Source: Bolinopsis microptera
Lineage: Eukaryota; Ctenophora; Tentaculata; Lobata; Bolinopsidae
Assembly (NCBI RefSeq): GCF_026151205.1
Contig: NW_026971799.1
Location: 1 to 48,362 of the forward strand
Reading direction: 5' to 3'
Length of the DNA: 48,362 nucleotides
Under the pieces are notes generated by a model. The model was not told where the DNA came from and did no database searches. It was given only the letters and a program-made list of their open reading frames with translations. Made by a program: the position numbers and the translations under genes. This document shows, piece by piece, positions 1 through 15,540 of this stretch. The stretch's first letter is position 1. Each line of letters opens with the position of its first letter.

Positions 1-43
<43 letters not shown>
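1..43. repeat. poly-C homopolymer
   Basis: The window opens with 43 consecutive C. A run this long at a sequence edge is either a real homopolymer tract or a place where sequencing or assembly stopped. C-rich tracts recur near 10.7-11.3 kb and 37.6-38.5 kb, so a genuine tract is plausible. Confidence 0.9.
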
Positions 44-406
44 ATGAAAGTGAGAAAGTGGTCATTTAAGAGCAATAACCTATATGAAACCTACCACATT
101 GAGCAGGAGAGAAGAGTAGGTGAAGCGTTAGTAGAATAAATATCGACATTTCTCTGTAGAAATAATTATTTTCAGTTTGAGTTAGCTTAAAGTTTAAATT
201 TCACAAAGCAATTTTAAAATTATACGTTTAAAAACAAAGCTCACATTCTACTCATAACAACTATATCTAGACATTAATTTCAATAGAGTTTGTTTGTTAA
301 TTCAGTTAGTTTCATTCAATTCAGTTGTTTTCAGTTTATTTCAGTAAATTTTCAGTACAACAATTATACCATTTAACAAAAATCGTCCTCTTATGAAATG
401 GGAATA
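44..406. other. AT-rich non-coding stretch
   Basis: No convincing reading frame or exon is visible. Around 296-350 there is a loose repetition of TTCAGTT-like words. I see nothing else. Confidence 0.5.
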
Positions 407-509
407 ACATCCGGTGACCGACAACTAAGAACCTCTCCATCCGGGCTCCCACAGGTATCACATCACATGGCCCAATCAATGATGTATCATTTCTGATGTG
501 ATCCATATG
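407..509 (+). repeat. left copy of a ~100-bp inverted repeat
   Basis: This stretch, starting TCCGGTGACCGACAAC, is repeated with few differences in reverse orientation at 7587-7681. Both copies carry a core with TCACATCACATGGCCCAATC-like sequence. Homology stops at the outer edge on both sides, as expected for terminal inverted repeats of a ~7.3-kb element. No clear target-site duplication is visible. Two insertions of one dispersed repeat in opposite orientation is the alternative. Confidence 0.6.
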
Positions 510-737
510 GCATTCACCTAGGGACTACGGGTGGAAGATGAATAATTGATATTCCAACAGCATCTTGTTCCCTGCATTGTGCTGATTCCGGGAAGCATTT
601 TGTTTACGCTCTCATCATTCTGTAGGATGAGATATCGTTCATTTAAAATTGGGTAATTATAGGCCTGTCAAGGATTTCAGCCTAATTAAGAGCTGATCAA
701 TTGCAGCTAGTTGTGCCATATAAGGGATAACTGAGGT

Positions 738-812
738 CACGTGACATTCAGTCCTATCACGTGACCGCTAATCCTATCACGTGACCTTGATTCGTAAAGC
801 CTCGGGCACGTG
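738..812. promoter_or_regulatory. cluster of four CACGTG E-boxes
   Basis: CACGTG occurs at 738, 758, 778 and 807. The first three are spaced exactly 20 bp apart and read TCACGTGAC. CACGTG is the palindromic site of bHLH-ZIP factors (USF, MITF/TFEB, Myc families). The regular spacing suggests a short tandem repeat. No gene is visible beside it, so regulatory function is only a possibility. Confidence 0.4.
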
Positions 813-992
813 ATCACATTCGTAACGTGTCGTATGCCGACTAGGAGATTTTGTGACGTCACCAGAGCTGAAGCTACTTGATCAGGCCTTATATGGAATA
901 ATATCGTGTATCGGGTGTAATTGGACCCAATTAGAGCAGCTGAGCGCTCAATTATAGCAGCATCTGGTACCACCTTCTGAAACCCTCCTTAC

Positions 993-1063
993 TATGATTA
1001 CAATGATAAAATCATGATAGGGTGAATGATTCACCCTATCATGATTTTATCATTGTAATCATA
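993..1063. repeat. 35-bp-arm perfect palindrome
   Basis: The two 35-bp arms, 993-1027 and 1029-1063, are perfect reverse complements around one central base. The outer words are ATGATTACAATG and CATTGTAATCAT. With almost no spacer it could extrude as a cruciform or fold as a long RNA hairpin. Confidence 0.9.
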
Positions 1064-1100
1064 ATAACATAAACCCGCCACGCAAAGGGTTTATATAACA

Positions 1101-1206
1101 GATCATCCCGCGCTAGCGGGATGATTTGATAAACACATACGAGTGCGCGCAGCGCACGAGTTTTGTGTTAATATGTAATCCCGAAGCGCCAGCTGAGGGA
1201 TTACAT
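1101..1206. repeat. three consecutive short hairpins
   Basis: Directly after the 35-bp palindrome come three more inverted repeats: ATCATCCCGC facing GCGGGATGAT at about 1103-1127, ACGAGTGCGC facing GCGCACGAG at about 1139-1161, and GTAATCCC facing GGGATTAC at about 1175-1205. The middle ones have GC-rich loops. The run of hairpins looks like an organised foldback region, not chance. Confidence 0.7.
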
Positions 1207-1917
1207 TTATTTAGCCCTGAGCGTGAAGTGTTTATGGATTATAATTATCTCCGGCGATTTCGACAAGGGATTTATACTTTAGAAGCTGGAAAGCAGTTCA
1301 TCAATCTGAATGTCAAACCGATCTGTCATAGTGGAGCAATAGCTTGAACGTTAGCAGGAACAAGAGCTGGAAGGAGAGCAAGCAAAACAATACTATTTTT
1401 AGGGCATGGACAAGGGTAGCTGGCTAGTCGCCAACTTCTCACGCCACGCGTTGGAGAAATTCCAAGAATTAGCTGCTTTGGCAACGTTCCCAGGAATTTG
1501 CGTGTAAAAGAAGTGGACGGTTACGATGTTTCATATCACGTGGTGCGCTTTCGTGTCACGTGGTATAGACTCGGCGTATGCTATTGGTGGCACGTGGTAC
1601 GCACGTGACGCGCCCACGTGATCGCGCGTCTAACTGTTCTACTATTATCGAGTTCTAATCAGCAGTATCATTGATTATTGTAAGTCGGAGAATTGAATGA
1701 TAAACATCAGTTACGACTAAAAAGCGGGCCGGGTTTATACAAATTTCCGGGGCGGGATGATATCACCTTGAGATGTTTATCTAACAGCGGGCCGGGCTGA
1801 GTGATAATATGATCCCGCGTCGAAATCCCGGAGATATTTATAGTAAGGAAACTACCAGTAACAAAATTAGATTTCAGATAGAAAACTTAAGAATTTAGAA
1901 TTATAACTTTTATCAAA
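1207..1917. other. non-coding stretch with second CACGTG cluster
   Basis: No supported coding exon is visible. CACGTG occurs at 1537, 1557, 1591, 1602 and 1615. The words GCGGGCCGGG recur at about 1723 and 1787. The first two CACGTG sites are again 20 bp apart, as in the cluster near 740. Confidence 0.5.
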
Positions 1918-2007
1918 ATGAATGAAAATGTCGAATATTACTTTCCTGGAAAAGAAATACCAGCATCAGAATTTACAAACTGGATAAGGAATATTACTGA
2001 AGTATAG
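1918..2007 (+). CDS. short unrecognised ORF, 29 aa
   Basis: The frame begins with ATG and ends with TAG and encodes 29 residues starting MNENVEYYFPGKEIPASEF. It is not recognised. It is followed at 2014-2037 by a hairpin with GTTGCAC facing GTGCAAC. It may be a fragment of a mobile-element protein, since it lies between the inverted repeats at 407 and 7681, or it may be chance. Confidence 0.2.
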   Translation: MNENVEYYFPGKEIPASEFTNWIRNITEV

Positions 2008-2188
2008 TTAGAGGGTTGCACTTATAACTGTGCAACTCCTGGCCAACGATGTTCCAAGTTTTTAGTGATTTTACCTGGGGAAAAACGTAAATCTAGATTT
2101 GCAGAAATCGGGGGTTTAAACCAAAGATGATGCACAACTCTAAAACAACTCTGGCCAGAGATTTGGGTCTGGGTATTATATAGGCGAG

Positions 2189-2474
2189 GGCATTGCATGC
2201 AGGAGAGGGACAAATCTTAATATGCTAAACTAATGGTGAGCGCCCATTAAAATAGGATAAACTATGCTCATCCACATGGGACTCAGTGTCTTAACGTTGA
2301 CCGTTTAGAACTGATTTACTCTGCCAACATGAAGATTTTTCCGAAAGGGGTTAGTTTCGGGTCCGGCCGGCATTGCATGCAGGAGAGGGACAAATCTTAA
2401 TATGCTAAACTAATGGTAAGCGCCCATTAAAATAGGATAAACTATGCTCATCCACATGGGACTCAGTGTCTAAA
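2189..2474 (+). repeat. two copies of a ~106-bp direct repeat
   Basis: About 106 bp starting GGCATTGCATGCAGG at 2189-2294 recurs almost unchanged at 2369-2474, an offset of exactly 180 bp. The sequences just after each copy (GTTGACC in one, GGTCAAC in the other) are inverted relative to each other. This is a recent local duplication of unknown origin. Confidence 0.85.
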
Positions 2475-3290
2475 CGGTCAACGTTAGAACTGGTATACTA
2501 CTACTATCTTACTATGGACACCGCCACACTAGCACCTTTCTGCAAAGTTGACATACGTTGCATGCCACTTTTCGCGCGCACTTTTCGAAACATGTATCAA
2601 CTGCAAAGTCAAAAAATCACATTTTCTCCTATAACTTCAAAGGGAAGCCTTTTAGGGTGTTTTGTTGTTCATAACTCATATATAAATGTGCTAGTTGCGG
2701 TTATTTTGCGCCCTTCAAAAAGTCACTAGCACATTCCTATCAAAATGTTAGAAAAATCAGTAAATATTAAAGTATTAAAAACGAAAAATGTGCCTAAATT
2801 TGTTGTTTGGCTTTGAAGTCCAATAGATCTGAAGATAAATGAGTGAAAACATTTTTGAGGGCATCAAAAACTGCGCCAGAATTCAGAGAACAAGTTCATG
2901 TCAACCATCAAATCAATCCGATCTTCCCTGACTGACTTATTGGTTAAAATAAGTCTGAAAAGGACAATTTCAACTTTTTGACTTTTTTAAACTTTAAAAA
3001 TTTATAACACACCAGCCTTTTTAGGTACGATATCAAGATTTTACACACACCTTGAAATAGATGTGAATAGACGGCAAGCAAAATTTCAACCCGATACCGC
3101 AAGAAATGATTAACTTATAGCCTCTCCACGAAACAAATTGTGTTTTTCCGAAAATTCCACTCTAACCAGGAAATGCTCGATTACAAAAATGGGTATTATA
3201 AAAATAATTTTTTTAAATGTGGAAACGGTGCGCTAGATGGTCACTGAACTGCCTATGAGGTCATTTGGGTTGGACGGCACAAACCACTGT
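2475..3290. other. AT-rich stretch without a gene
   Basis: No exon with splice signals or recognisable protein is visible. Runs of A and T are frequent. The text resembles the inside of the foldback element that follows, so it may be old transposon sequence. Confidence 0.4.
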
Positions 3291-3310
3291 TTTGGTGTAT
3301 GCCCCCTTAA

Positions 3311-5133
3311 GGGGAGATACACCAAAAACGTTTTTGCTCCGAACATCGTTTTTATTGTATATTATGGTTAAATAGACAAAAAGGATAAGATTGCGCACCT
3401 TCAAAATTTTCTAAAAATATTCCCTCATCGAGAAAAAAATATTTGTCTTTTTCGAAAATTTTTAAAATTTGGAGAAGTCTGTCACTGTAATACGATAGTT
3501 CGGCCATTTTAAAAGTGTTTTGGCTGATTTTTTTACTGAACATTACTTACAATCCGTACAAGAAGCCATTGAAAGGATTATATAATTGAACGATAAATGA
3601 CGAAGTTACAGACCAAACAAGGTCGAAAAAATAAAAATTGAAATTTTTCCCACTTCTAAAGTTGTACATTTCACCAATCACCCGGGTCAGCAGATATCGC
3701 TTCAAAAATTCTTGTGAGTGTAGCTGATGATCATATCAAACTTTTTGGAGTAGGATTTCTCTCAGATTTGAGTTTTAAGCTATGCAATGTGACCTCAAAC
3801 GACTTAGTAAAATTCATCGTAAAAAAGGCAGATTTAAGGCTTAAAATGCCTATAACTCAAAAAGTATCAGTTTTTTTGAAATAATTTTTACAGAAACGCA
3901 ATCAGCTTGGTAAGACGAATCTTTTAGTACCAAATAGGTGCTTTTAGAAGACAAATTGTCTTAAATAATTTTTTAGCTCGAACACAAGGGTCCCCCCTTG
4001 TATAAATTTTGTACAAATTGTACAGATTTTTTTACAAATTTTGTGTCTTTAAATATTATAAATGTCGTATTAAAAGATTCGTCTTACCAAGCTGATTACG
4101 ATCCTTTAAAAATTATTTCAAAAAAACTGATACTTTTTGAGTTATAGGCATTTTAAGCCTTAAATCTGCCTTTTTTACGATGAATTTTACTAAGTCGTTT
4201 GAGGTCACATTGCATAGCTTAAAACTCAAATCTGAGAAAAATCCTACTCCAAAAAGTTTGATATGATCATCAGCTACACTCACAAGAATTTTTGAAGCGA
4301 CATCTGCTGACCCGGGTGATTGGTGAAATGTACAACTTTAGAAGTGGGAAAAATTTCAATTTTTATTTTTTCGACCTTGTTTGGTCTGTAACTTCGTCAT
4401 TTATCGTTCAATTATATAATCCTTTCAATGGCTTCTTGTACGGATTGTAAGTAATGTTCAGTAAAAACAAGAATTTCGCCGCGGTTAAACCACGCACGAT
4501 CAATTTTCCCTACCATGTACTTGTACCATTAATTCTTTTGCGTGAAAAGTGTGACTGGAAAAAAGTGCACCATATTTACATACTATGTTGTTTATAAATG
4601 AGTGGGATTCGTGCATGGTAATAATTGACGATTTATTTGACCAATGCAGCGCCGCGCATCAACAATAAATGAATCCAGAAAATTGCGGAAAATAACTTTG
4701 CGAAGGAGGAATTTCGCTGTAATTAATTAACACATGGCTAGCGTCGCGCGCAGCATAACAGACGCTTCCTATACACATAATTATAGGGGAGTGGTCTATA
4801 TTTCAAAGGAGCAGACTTTTGTCATCATCGCAGGTCCATCGAGCCACCTCATATATCCAAACCCGATTACTTATTCCCTACGATCTTTTTGCCTTCGGCA
4901 AGAGTAGGGAAAAAAATCAGCCAAAACACTTTTAAAATGGCCGAACTATCGTATTACAGTGACAGACTTCTCCAAATTTTAAAAATTTTCGAAAAAGACA
5001 AATATTTTTTTCTCGATGAGGGAATATTTTTAGAAAATTTTGAAGGTGTGCAATCTTATCCTTTTTGTCTATTTAACCATAATATACAATAAAAACGATG
5101 TTCGGAGCAAAAACGTTTTTGGTGTATCTCCCC
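3311..5133. mobile_element. TTAA-flanked foldback DNA element with nested insertion
   Basis: The left end reads TTAA-GGGGAGATACACC and the right end reads GGTGTATCTCCCC-TTAA (TTAA at 3307-3310 and 5134-5137). The arms are long: 3311-3928 pairs with 4071-4467 plus 4910-5133, around a loop of about 140 bp. TTAA target duplication is the hallmark of the piggyBac superfamily, so this is best read as a non-autonomous piggyBac-like foldback element. No transposase is present. The right arm is interrupted by about 440 bp. The left flank, ending GTGTATGCCCCC, resembles another element end placed head to head. Confidence 0.75.
4468..4909. mobile_element. ~440-bp insertion inside the foldback arm
   Basis: Alignment of the two arms shows that this segment is extra in the right arm, sitting in an A-run. 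Its right end can fold into a hairpin: TCCCTAC at 4875 faces GTAGGGA at 4904, with TTGCC facing GGCAA inside. No reading frame is recognised. A terminal hairpin with no obvious target duplication is reminiscent of Helitrons, but the expected TC start and CTRR end are not seen, so the class is open. Confidence 0.5.
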
Positions 5134-5137
5134 TTAA

Positions 5138-5470
5138 GGGTACCATCGAAAAGATCAAATCAATTCAACGATACCTAACGATCGCGGCATGGATTGCATT
5201 AATTCTCGTTTTCCTATTCCTGGTCAATATGTTCAAGGATATCATCGCGCCAAACGCAAGCTGTTCGGACTGCAGCTGCCTGCAAATCCCTCCTTGATGG
5301 TAAACATAGGTGATAAACCACCAACTGCGCCGACACCCCCGATACCTGAGGAAAGGTACAGACTGGAAACATTGCCACGAAACTTCGTGACACCATACCT
5401 ACAACAAGGGTATAGATCCATCTATCCGGACGTTTCAACCACCGCCGCCGCTCCACTCACTAACGCTTAA
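5138..5470 (+). pseudogene. unrecognised broken membrane-protein fragment
   Basis: One frame, open until 5297, encodes a clear hydrophobic segment (core AAWIALILVFLFLVNMF) followed by a Cys-rich stretch. A second frame, open until 5470, encodes a Pro/Thr-rich tail ending at TAA (contains PPTAPTPPIPEERY). The two overlap, as expected for one gene broken by a frameshift, but this is inference. The first frame abuts the right end of the foldback element, so an upstream part may have been cut off. I do not recognise the family. Confidence 0.25.
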
Positions 5471-5518
5471 CGAGACGAGTATCTAAGCATTATATTTCAC
5501 TGCGTGTTCGAGATCGAA

Positions 5519-5893
5519 CTTATTATAGTTATACTACGCAACACTGATTTTAAACACTTAAATTTTAAGCACTAACTTTTACGCAATTAACGTTTTAATA
5601 ACTTCAACGACCCCACTTTTGGGGCTAACTATATAAATTTTAAGCACTGATCACGTCAATTCGAGTCGTAGTTGGCGGGGCGGGAATCTCCACTCAGGAG
5701 GACTCTTACTTCGTCGACTGCGATTCAGGGTATATGATCGACCCACTCACAAGAGCAAGAAACAGATTATCACTTTCAACTTTAATCACTTATTATACTA
5801 CGCAACATTGATTTTAAACATTTAAATTTTAAGCACTAACTTTTACGAAATTAACGTTTTAATAACTTAACGACCCCACTTTTGGGCTAAATA
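5519..5893 (+). repeat. two copies of a ~110-bp direct repeat
   Basis: A stretch starting at about 5528 (ACTACGCAACACTGATTTTA) recurs with small changes at about 5799-5893. Both copies contain ACGACCCCACTTTTGG near the end. The copies are separated by about 150 bp of unrelated sequence. Confidence 0.8.
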
Positions 5894-7436
5894 TATTATC
5901 TTTTTAAATCTAATCTCGCAGTTTTTGCCAGAGTATCCCTGTGATACTAATTACTCAGTGTCACAGCGAGCTGTGTTAATAACCGCGATATTGCTCGGTA
6001 AGCATGCTCGACCTCTTCTATGTCTATATTATACTGAAACAATGTAGTAGTGTAAGTCCTCAGAATCAATATCTCCTTTCGGGTTACTAACCAGAATTAT
6101 TTTCAGTATCACAAGTCGCTTGGTACGCAACCACGGGTGATAAACGACAAGACGCAGCCTCCTCAACCGCATCAGCATAACATTAAACTGATTGGAGACG
6201 CAGTTACGACCTTCGCAACGACAGATTGCTATCACCGTACGGAGTCACCCAGACTGATTTTGTACCTATTACAACTTCTCGTCATAGACTCGAATGAACT
6301 CGATAACGAGCAATATGTTATAAACTGTTGTGGTAATATAGACGATGATGTAAATTAATTAATCATGTGCTAGGCACAATCGAAATTTTACTACATCATT
6401 AGAATATATGTAGCGATGCGCGGTTAAATTATTTTAAACAGCTCCCGAGACGATGGGGTTTAGGATAACAATTGTAGGTACGTAGCGCAAACGCGTACGT
6501 TATGCTTTCGCCGAGGTGCGCTGCCTCGTTATGGTTTTTGTACGTGAACTGTATTAATAATATGACGTTGTTTCATGATCACTTAACGTGACGATTATAA
6601 TTATACCAGAGGCAGATGCCGTTTTCTTTTAAAAAAATTATACAATTATATTAACCATCAGCTCAGATGGCCGACCTTTATAGCGTCGCGGATCAGTTAA
6701 GTAGGCATTTCTAATTTAAGTAGCCCCTCTAGTCCGTGTAGGAAAACCGCAGACTCCTAATTACCTTTAAGCCCTGCTGAAAGATGGAACTTCTGGACCT
6801 GCTGTCGGAACATCCGCTCCTACAGTCCTAGCACAACTGGCACCTTACCTGTTGACGAGGACGTCAACTCTAAAAAGAAGAAAGCTGTAAGAAACCCTGG
6901 TTGGCAGATAAGATGCCAGTATATTATATTTATAGTAACCACACCGGATTGCTTGTGGTACGTCACTACCGACAGTGTGTGTCGGGGACGTGATCAGTAT
7001 GCGTGACCTCAGATTCTTACGTTGCACCGGCAACTTCTAGAACGGGATTTACCGCTCAACCGTCCACTCGATGATAGCATAATCAGCGTTATAGCTCCTT
7101 CCATCCCATGGAAAAGTAGTCCTTTACAGTACTAGTCCTTATCACTCTACGATGATAGCTGCGCCTCTAATTAACTGGAGATCGGAGATGGAGTCGGTCG
7201 AGCATGGCGCCGAGTCTAGATCATGACGCGCGGGATCGGGCTGGTCAAGGCTCACTTCTCTTTTACGACAATTCTTTACGCAACACTTCTCTACCAGGAT
7301 CATGGATTCTGGATCTAATCGACCGCGCCGCCTTCGTGGATCTTAGAATGCAGACTAGGAGAACGCATGACGTGAAGACTGGAAACTGGGCTGAGTCGAG
7401 GCAAAATACAGGAAGGGCGACGGGAATTTCCCGTGG
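5894..7436. other. stretch without a supported gene
   Basis: Short frames exist (for example about 6137-6358 on the plus strand) but none has family motifs or convincing splice signals. The composition is less AT-rich than the flanks and rich in CG dinucleotides. It lies between the inverted repeats at 407 and 7681 and may be decayed internal sequence of that putative element. Confidence 0.35.
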
Positions 7437-7565
7437 CTGACGGACAACTAGGAACCTTTCAATTTTACCTAGTTAACTAATTAACATGCAAGCTTAATAT
7501 ACTTCATAATACACAGCTACTTACTAAACTGTCATGTGAACCCTACCCAGGTTCTTGGTTGTCCG
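7437..7565. mobile_element. ~125-bp MITE-like inverted repeat
   Basis: The left end GGACAACTAGGAACCT faces AGGTTCTTGGTTGTCC at the right. These termini share the GACAACTAGGAACCT word with the ends of the larger inverted repeat (407 and about 7670). It looks like a miniature relative nested just inside the right end of the bigger element. Confidence 0.55.
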
Positions 7566-7586
7566 GCTGTTAGGATGGTTAAAATA

Positions 7587-7681
7587 CGGATCACATCACA
7601 AATGATACGTCACTGATTGGGCCATGTGATGTGATACCTGTGGGAGGCCAAAATGAGAGGTTCCTAGTTGTCGGTCACCGG
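7587..7681 (-). repeat. right copy of the ~100-bp inverted repeat
   Basis: This is the inverted partner of 407-509 and ends GTTGTCGGTCACCGG. See that entry for the interpretation as terminal repeats of a ~7.3-kb element. Confidence 0.6.
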
Positions 7682-8140
7682 AAACACTGAGTCCTGAGGA
7701 GCTCAATCACAAAACATTGGCTCCTAAACTCTTGGCTCACAAGAGGCTCGGAGACTCATAAATCGTTACTGTGGATTGCACAGTAGTTAAAGACTAAAGA
7801 GGTGTAGGTTGTTACCCTCCAAACCTAATCTACTACGACCCAGTCAGACTGGACCACGCTCTATTAGATAGGATACAGCTCCCTGTGCCAGGGTAACCGG
7901 TAGTCAGAGAGAGAGAGTTTCGAGCGTGCTAAATCAATCTACAGTCGATCTTCAAGATTATTCTAACCAACTTCAATCGATGTATTTTCGGACGCTGATT
8001 CCGAATCACCCCCCATGACATATGGCTAAAATGCTCTCCTGACGAGATATTGGCGAAAAACTGTATCGATCACGTGATATGACCATATAAGGAAGTTTGC
8101 CTAATTTCTCGTTAGGGTTAGAGTTTCAGCATATGTTTTT

Positions 8141-8172
8141 GTTAAGGATTGGGTTAGGGTTAGGGTTGGGAT
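8141..8172 (+). repeat. short interstitial telomere-like tract (TTAGGG)
   Basis: GGGTTAGGGTTAGGGTTGGG lies at about 8151-8170, with further degenerate GGTTAG words from 8112. TTAGGG is the common metazoan telomere repeat. The tract is too short to be a telomere and is an interstitial relic or chance. Confidence 0.6.
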
Positions 8173-8199
8173 CAGATTAGAGGGTTACGGTTTCGAAAA

Positions 8200-8277
8200 G
8201 TCGTTCAGAACCAGCTAGAGAACGGGTTAAAAAAGTCACGTGACAGTCGAGTGTAGAGTGATTAATCATCATCCAGA
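8200..8277 (+). repeat. dispersed repeat, copy A
   Basis: About 75 bp running from GTCGTTCAGAAC through TCACGTGAC to GATTAATCATCATCC is present nearly unchanged in reverse orientation at 47566-47637. It is probably part of a transposon family in this genome. Confidence 0.85.
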
Positions 8278-8340
8278 GAGTTTCAGAGTAAGCCTCGTCA
8301 AAGCGAAATTTTTTACACGCCCTAACTCCCTTACACTTTG

Positions 8341-8413
8341 TGGGTCAGTGGTCACTTAGCCTTCTGAAAAACAGAAATGGTTATATCCAAAAGCACTAGG
8401 GTTCAAGCCCCTA
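8341..8413 (+). ncRNA. tRNA-like Pol III promoter (SINE head or tRNA relic)
   Basis: TGGGTCAGTGG at 8341-8351 matches a Pol III A box. GGTTCAAGCCC at 8400-8410 matches a B box. The latter sits in a perfect T-arm: 5-bp stem TAGGG/CCCTA around TTCAAGC (8397-8413). The spacing suits a tRNA. No 7-bp acceptor stem can be paired and the anticodon arm is irregular, so this is more likely a tRNA-derived SINE head or relic than a working tRNA. Confidence 0.4.
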
Positions 8414-8572
8414 CCAGGCTTGTTTAGGATCAATACAGTTATGACTCGGTTATCCTTAACCCACACAGTGGACGGGCAGCTGATGATGTGTTTATGAATC
8501 CTATAAAGCCAACAGAAAACATCAAAAAACAAACAAATAGTGGAGGAGTAGTTAGTTGTACGAAGAAGCGTA

Positions 8573-9045
8573 TCATTGGGACTCTTTAACGTCCGTACTG
8601 CGAGGGAGTTTTCTAAACGGCTTGAAATGGTTACTCTTTTCTTGCGCAGTCAGATATCTGTCCTTGCAATACAAGAACACCGAGTTGTGCATGATGAAGA
8701 AGTCAAGCTAGAGAGGCACAAGAAGGGAGTCCACCTAATATCAACTTCAGCATGGAGAAACAGAGCACAAGCGTCTACAGGAGGAGTGGGATTCGCTGCT
8801 GACTATAACAAGCCTTTAATGCAGTCAGTCTTATCAAGACCTATAGTAAGCGCTGCATGCTTGTGTCGTTGGACGGAAACCCAAGATTATAACCATAATC
8901 TCTGTGTATAGTCCAACGGAATCAGCAAGCCGAAGAGTTTCACGATTGCTCGAGAGCAGCAGTAAGGGAGGTCCCTGCCCACCATATACTACTTGTAGTA
9001 GGGGATCTTAATGCTCACCTTAGCCATTCTTATTTCAAACCTTCG
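8573..9045 (+). pseudogene. LINE endonuclease-domain relic (EEP fold)
   Basis: Motifs of the LINE apurinic-type endonuclease (exonuclease-endonuclease-phosphatase fold) appear in the right order: LFNVRTARE near 8580, AIQEHRVVHDEE near 8665, GGVGF near 8785, VYSPTE near 8905 and VVGDLNAHL near 9000. The QEHR and GDLNA blocks carry the expected catalytic Glu and Asp/Asn. The reading frame shifts near 8875 and shifts back near 8932, so the gene is broken. No reverse transcriptase follows; similarity stops about 9045. This is a dead, truncated non-LTR retrotransposon fragment. Confidence 0.85.
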
Positions 9046-9330
9046 GTTAGTTTGTTAAATGTTATACGTAAATACATTTTACTTTAAACTATTTCATTGC
9101 AAATTTGTTTAAACTGATTAATGGGTTGGTAAAAAAAGCGATATATTTAAAAACGGCAGTTAAGTGCGATTCAATTGAATTGGGAGAAGGACAAATTATT
9201 GGTAATCAGCCATTTAACAAAAATTTAATTATAAAACTACAATTTCATTTGAAAGTAGCAAACTTCTTATTCAAATTTACTTTAACTAATAGAATGGAGC
9301 GCATATTTTTCTGGTCACTGATTAAAAACA
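9046..9330. other. 3' flank of the GPCR gene
   Basis: No coding signal is visible. On the minus strand an ATTAAA hexamer (9229-9224) lies about 240 nt beyond the GPCR stop codon and is a candidate polyadenylation signal. No AATAAA was found between the stop and 9050. Confidence 0.3.
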
Positions 9331-9466
9331 TCTTTAAAATACAATATCAAATACGTGCACTATTTAAAATACAATATCAAATACGTGCACTATTTAAAAT
9401 ACAATATCAAATACGTGCACTATTTAAAATACAATATCAAATACGTGCACTATTTAAAATACAATA

Positions 9467-9482
<16 letters not shown>
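9331..9482. repeat. 30-bp tandem repeat, 5 copies, at the GPCR stop codon
   Basis: The unit contains ACAATATCAAATACGTGCAC and is repeated five times. The last copy supplies the final residues and the TGA stop (9469-9467) of the minus-strand GPCR, so the other copies form its 3' UTR. Length change in the array would alter the 3' UTR but not the protein. Confidence 0.95.
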
Positions 9483-15531
<6,049 letters not shown>

Positions 15532-15540
15532 CACTTCAAA

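Noticed and set aside
3352-5092. Two near-identical ~63-67-aa frames on opposite strands
   Set aside because: They are the two arms of the foldback element read on opposite strands, not a duplicated gene.
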